From an uncultured Polynucleobacter sp. (GTDB taxonomy: Bacteria > Pseudomonadota > Gammaproteobacteria > Burkholderiales > Burkholderiaceae), in assembly GCA_937996825.1 (NCBI GenBank), contig CALKUJ010000158.1, positions 1 to 16,014 of the forward strand: 16,014 nt of DNA, in the 5' to 3' direction. Of this stretch, positions 13,189 to 16,014 are shown piece after piece (within the stretch, counting starts at the first letter, position 1; the number at the start of each line of letters is the position of its first letter). Made by a program: the position numbers and the translations under genes. The notes below the pieces were generated by a model, which made no database searches, was not told where the DNA came from, and saw only the letters and a program-made list of their open reading frames with translations.

Positions 13189-13222
13189 AATAAAGCCCAG
13201 AATTTCTGGGCTTTATTTTTTG
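13189..13222. terminator. Intrinsic terminator, glnB/trxB convergent
   Basis: AATAAAGCCCAGA (13189-13201) pairs with TCTGGGCTTTATT (13205-13217) around a three-base loop, with a T-run to 13221. On the minus strand the same hairpin is followed by a T-rich stretch, so it can also end trxB transcripts. Confidence 0.9.
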
Positions 13223-13224
13223 TT

Positions 13225-13245
13225 ACTTCTAACTTCTGACTTCTA
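13225..13245. repeat. Three tandem heptamers ACTTCT(A/G)
   Basis: ACTTCTA, ACTTCTG and ACTTCTA follow each other without a gap just beyond the glnB terminator. It is a short simple repeat with no visible function. Confidence 0.75.
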
Positions 13246-13285
13246 AATTTATTTCTTCTGAGCTTTTCTAGCCACTGCTCACCGA

Positions 13286-14239
13286 TTACAAGGTTTCTAA
13301 ATAACGCTGAGCATCTAATGCAGCCATACAGCCTGTGCCAGCACTGGTAATGGCTTGACGGTAGATATGGTCTTGTACATCGCCAGCAGCAAAAACACCT
13401 GGAATATTGGTAGCAGTTGCATTACCGGTCAAACCACTCTTGGTTTTTAGGTAACCGTTTTCCATGTCTAGCTGACCTACAAATAAGTCAGTATTCGGTT
13501 TGTGACCGATGGCCACAAACACGCCTTTTAATGGGATCTCTTTTTTGGCGCCTGCTGAATTGGCAACGCGAACAGCTGTGACGCCTGTGTTGTCACCCAA
13601 TACTTCATCCAAATGACTGTTCCACTCAATGGCCACTTTACCTTCAGCGACTTTGGCCATGAGACGGTCAATCAAAATTGGCTCTGCACGGAATTTATCG
13701 CGACGATGAATCACCGTCACTTTGTTAGCAATACCCGCTAGGTAAAGAGCTTCCTCAACCGCTGTGTTACCGCCACCAATCACGCAAACATCTTGGTTTC
13801 TGTAGAAGAAACCGTCGCATGTTGCGCAGGCAGAGACTCCCTTGCCCATGAAAGCTTCTTCACTTGGCATGCCTAAGTACTGGGCTGATGCACCAGTGGC
13901 AATGATCAAAGAATCGCAGGTGTAAGTTCCTGCATCACCTTCAAGGCGAATCGGCTTTTCTGTCAAAGCAGCGGTATGGATATGGTCAAAAATGATTTCG
14001 GTCTTAAAGCGCTCAGCATGCTCTAAAAAGCGTTGCATGAGCTCTGGTCCTTGGACGCCATTTGGGTCGGCTGGCCAGTTTTCAACCTCTGTGGTTGTCA
14101 TCAATTGACCGCCTTGGGCGATGCCAGTGATTAAAACGGGGTCTAGGTTGGCGCGTGCCGCATAAACGGCCGCTGTGTAGCCCGCAGGGCCTGAACCTAG
14201 GATGAGTACTTTTGCATGTTTAAGATTTTTTGTCGTCAT
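13286..14239 (-). CDS. trxB: Thioredoxin reductase (NADPH)
   Basis: A 317-residue flavoprotein that passes electrons from NADPH through FAD and a redox-active disulfide to thioredoxin in the cytoplasm. Motifs: FAD-binding GSGPAG (15-20); the CATC active site (Cys138, Cys141); the NADPH-domain GGGNTA (155-160) followed by HRRDKFRA (178-185), whose arginines select NADPH; and the C-terminal FAAGDVQDHIYRQ. All are intact and the length is normal. The ATG at 14239 has no Shine-Dalgarno sequence; a perfect TATAAT ends six bases before it, so the message is likely leaderless. It diverges from ftsK; the trxB-ftsK neighbourhood is common in Burkholderiales, as I know it from related genomes. Confidence 0.96.
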   Translation of the reverse strand: MTTKNLKHAKVLILGSGPAGYTAAVYAARANLDPVLITGIAQGGQLMTTTEVENWPADPNGVQGPELMQRFLEHAERFKTEIIFDHIHTAALTEKPIRLEGDAGTYTCDSLIIATGASAQYLGMPSEEAFMGKGVSACATCDGFFYRNQDVCVIGGGNTAVEEALYLAGIANKVTVIHRRDKFRAEPILIDRLMAKVAEGKVAIEWNSHLDEVLGDNTGVTAVRVANSAGAKKEIPLKGVFVAIGHKPNTDLFVGQLDMENGYLKTKSGLTGNATATNIPGVFAAGDVQDHIYRQAITSAGTGCMAALDAQRYLETL

Positions 14240-14245
14240 TTTTCA

Positions 14246-14274
14246 ATTATAAGACTTTGATTGTTTCTTGTTGA
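14246..14274 (-). promoter_or_regulatory. trxB promoter (leaderless geometry)
   Basis: On the minus strand TCAACA (14274-14269, 4/6 to the -35 consensus) and a perfect TATAAT (14251-14246) are 17 bases apart. Six bases separate the -10 from the trxB ATG, which places the expected transcription start on the A of the start codon. Confidence 0.65.
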
Positions 14275-14290
14275 TTACAATCGGGAGAAC

Positions 14291-16014
14291 ATGGCTAAGA
14301 TCGCATCCTCACAAAACCGACCCCCAGCAAATAGCGGGCCAGAAACCCGTTTGACCCGCCTCATGCGTGAGGTCAAGTGGATTGCCTTCATGGCTTTGAC
14401 TTTGGCCCTTTTTGCAGTTTTAGCCACTTACAGTAAAAGCGATCCAGCTTGGTCGCATGCCAATCAGGTAGCCAATATTGCCAATATCGGTGGTCGCTTA
14501 GGTGCATGGCTGGCAGACATCTTGTTTTATGTTTTTGGTGCATCAGCTTACTGGTGGGTGATTTTGTTGCTCAGACGGGCAATCAGGGGTTGGCAAGAGC
14601 TGACTGCTGCCAAGCTTCCTGGGCAGCAACTCGAACCAGAACCATTCTTACCAAGATTCTTAGGCTTTGGCTTGACCATGATCTCGAGCATGGCGCTTGA
14701 ATCGATTCGGATGCACAGCATGACCATGGATTTACCACGACCACCTGGAGGTGTGTTGGGTGAGCTCTTGGGTGATCCATTGCAAATGGCGATTGGTTTC
14801 ACGGGCGCCACATTGGTTCTTTTGGTGATTCTTGCAATCGGCGTTTCATTATTTTTAAGATTTTCTTGGTTGACTCTGGCCGAGCAAATCGGCAGATTTT
14901 TAGAAATCTCATGGAGACGTATTCGTCAGCGCCGCGAGTCTGAAGAAGACCGCCGTATTGGTGAGCAAGCTGCTGAAGTGCGCGAAGAGATTGTTGAAGA
15001 AGAGCGTGTCAAGATTGAAGAGCTGCCTCCGGTGCCTATTTATAGAGCACCATTGAGTGTGGTGAAAAGTGAAAGAGTTGAACGTGAAAAGCAACAACCA
15101 TTGTTCGCTGAAATCACCGATTCAGAATTACCGCCACTATCATTGTTGGACCCAGTTCCACCAGTCAAAGAAACGATTTCTGCTGACACGCTTGAGTTCA
15201 CATCACGTTTGATTGAACGCAAGCTCAAAGAATTCAATATCGAAGTAAAAGTGATTTCCGCTCATCCTGGTCCAGTGGTGACCCGTTATGAGATTGAGCC
15301 TGCCATGGGCGTTAAGGGCAGTCAGATTGTTAATTTACAAAAAGACTTGTCCCGTGCTCTCGGTGTTTTGAGTGTTCGTGTGGTTGAAACAATTCCAGGT
15401 AAAACTTGCATGGGCTTGGAGTTGCCAAATCCAAATCGCCAAGCAGTGCATCTCACTGAAATCCTCAGCTCTCGTGTTTATAACGACAGCAGTTCACTGT
15501 TGACCTTGTCTTTAGGTAAAGACATTGGCGGCGCTCCAATTGTTGCTGATTTAGCAAAGATGCCACATTGCTTGGTGGCAGGTACCACCGGCTCTGGTAA
15601 ATCAGTCGGTATCAATTCGATGATTCTGTCTTTGCTCTACAAGGCTAAAGCTGATGAAGTGCGCTTGATCATGATCGATCCAAAGATGCTTGAGATGGCT
15701 GTTTATGAGGGCATCCCTCATTTATTGTGCCCAGTTGTGACTGACATGAAGCAAGCCTATAACGCGCTCAATTGGGCCGTGATAGAGATGGACCGTCGTT
15801 ATAAGCTAATGAGTAAATTTGGTGTCCGTAACTTGGCTGGCTTCAATAAAAAAATCATTGATGCTGAAGCCAAAGGTGAATATCTTTACAACCCATTCAG
15901 TTTGACGCCGGATGATCCTGAGCCTCTACACAAAGCGCCAGTCATTGTGATTGTGATCGATGAGTTGGCTGACTTGATGATGGTGGTTGGCAAGAAGATT
16001 GAAGAGTTGATTGC
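14291..16014 (+). CDS. ftsK: DNA translocase FtsK (3' partial)
   Basis: The frame is open from ATG 14291 to the window edge, giving 574 residues of what is usually a protein of about 770. The N-terminal membrane domain has four hydrophobic segments (about 30-47, 72-94, 122-137, 166-190) that anchor it at the division septum. A charged linker follows (about 203-290), short compared with E. coli FtsK. The motor begins near residue 290: the alpha-domain sequence HPGPVVTRYEIEPA, Walker A GTTGSGKS (431-438), the MIDPKMLEM stretch, and Walker B VIVIVIDELAD (Asp557). The rest of the motor and the DNA-reading gamma domain lie beyond the edge. It moves chromosome termini through the closing septum and activates XerCD. 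GGGAG lies three bases before the ATG, tighter than usual. It diverges from trxB; lolA and rarA often follow in relatives. Confidence 0.95.
   Translation, partial: MAKIASSQNRPPANSGPETRLTRLMREVKWIAFMALTLALFAVLATYSKSDPAWSHANQVANIANIGGRLGAWLADILFYVFGASAYWWVILLLRRAIRGWQELTAAKLPGQQLEPEPFLPRFLGFGLTMISSMALESIRMHSMTMDLPRPPGGVLGELLGDPLQMAIGFTGATLVLLVILAIGVSLFLRFSWLTLAEQIGRFLEISWRRIRQRRESEEDRRIGEQAAEVREEIVEEERVKIEELPPVPIYRAPLSVVKSERVEREKQQPLFAEITDSELPPLSLLDPVPPVKETISADTLEFTSRLIERKLKEFNIEVKVISAHPGPVVTRYEIEPAMGVKGSQIVNLQKDLSRALGVLSVRVVETIPGKTCMGLELPNPNRQAVHLTEILSSRVYNDSSSLLTLSLGKDIGGAPIVADLAKMPHCLVAGTTGSGKSVGINSMILSLLYKAKADEVRLIMIDPKMLEMAVYEGIPHLLCPVVTDMKQAYNALNWAVIEMDRRYKLMSKFGVRNLAGFNKKIIDAEAKGEYLYNPFSLTPDDPEPLHKAPVIVIVIDELADLMMVVGKKIEELI

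Noticed and set aside
14276..14281. TACAAT as a -10 for ftsK
   Set aside because: It would start transcription at about 14288, downstream of the ftsK GGGAG, and no matching -35 is present at a proper distance.
14548..14811. Antisense frames within the 5' part of ftsK
   Set aside because: The plus-strand frame from 14291 to the edge encodes an unbroken FtsK, so these are shadows.
1..16014. Search for CRISPR arrays, tRNA genes, insertion sequences, phage genes and toxin-antitoxin pairs
   Set aside because: No spaced direct repeats, cloverleaf patterns, transposase or integrase motifs were seen by eye; the region reads as ordinary core genome.

Overview
The window looks like a piece of a Burkholderiales (betaproteobacterial) chromosome. 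The fairly low G+C content and the encoded proteins suggest a Polynucleobacter-like freshwater lineage. That placement is inferred from gene content and protein style; nothing here proves the genus. There are 17 protein genes, two cut by the window edges, plus several regulatory structures. I see no tRNA, rRNA, CRISPR array, prophage, insertion sequence or toxin-antitoxin locus, and base use is even throughout, so this reads as core chromosome.

Layout. 1-2154: the end of a sodium:solute symporter, a small unrecognised lipoprotein, and a convergent Blc-type lipocalin. 2183-4138: a cytochrome b561-type membrane protein on the plus strand meets a minus-strand operon (copper-chaperone-like HMA protein, M50 site-2-protease-like protein, cytochrome c') with overlapping 3' ends. 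4199-6445: the Cu+ ATPase copA, divergent from that operon. 6513-8288: a glutathione S-transferase divergent from nnrD (NAD(P)HX repair), then a 44-residue single-span membrane protein. 8303-8340: a bidirectional terminator. 8414-10303: an rhlE-ubiC operon on the minus strand (DEAD-box RNA helicase, chorismate lyase). 10553-13153: ppa, nadE and glnB on the plus strand. 13286-16014: trxB divergent from ftsK, which runs off the right edge.

How the genes fit together. CopA and the HMA protein are the membrane exporter and the soluble carrier of cytoplasmic copper handling. Cytochrome b561 and cytochrome c' are plausible redox partners. nnrD and nadE repair and make NAD, and nadE lies just upstream of the PII gene glnB, which senses nitrogen and 2-oxoglutarate status. 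UbiC starts ubiquinone synthesis. FtsK and TrxB are housekeeping.

I did not find a clearly new multi-gene system. The most interesting signals are in the expression elements: a terminator-shaped hairpin that holds the nadE ribosome-binding site and start codon, a hairpin masking the rhlE ribosome-binding site, a start codon followed at once by an in-frame stop ahead of copA, a trxB promoter placed so that the mRNA should be leaderless, and a symmetric element between gst and nnrD.
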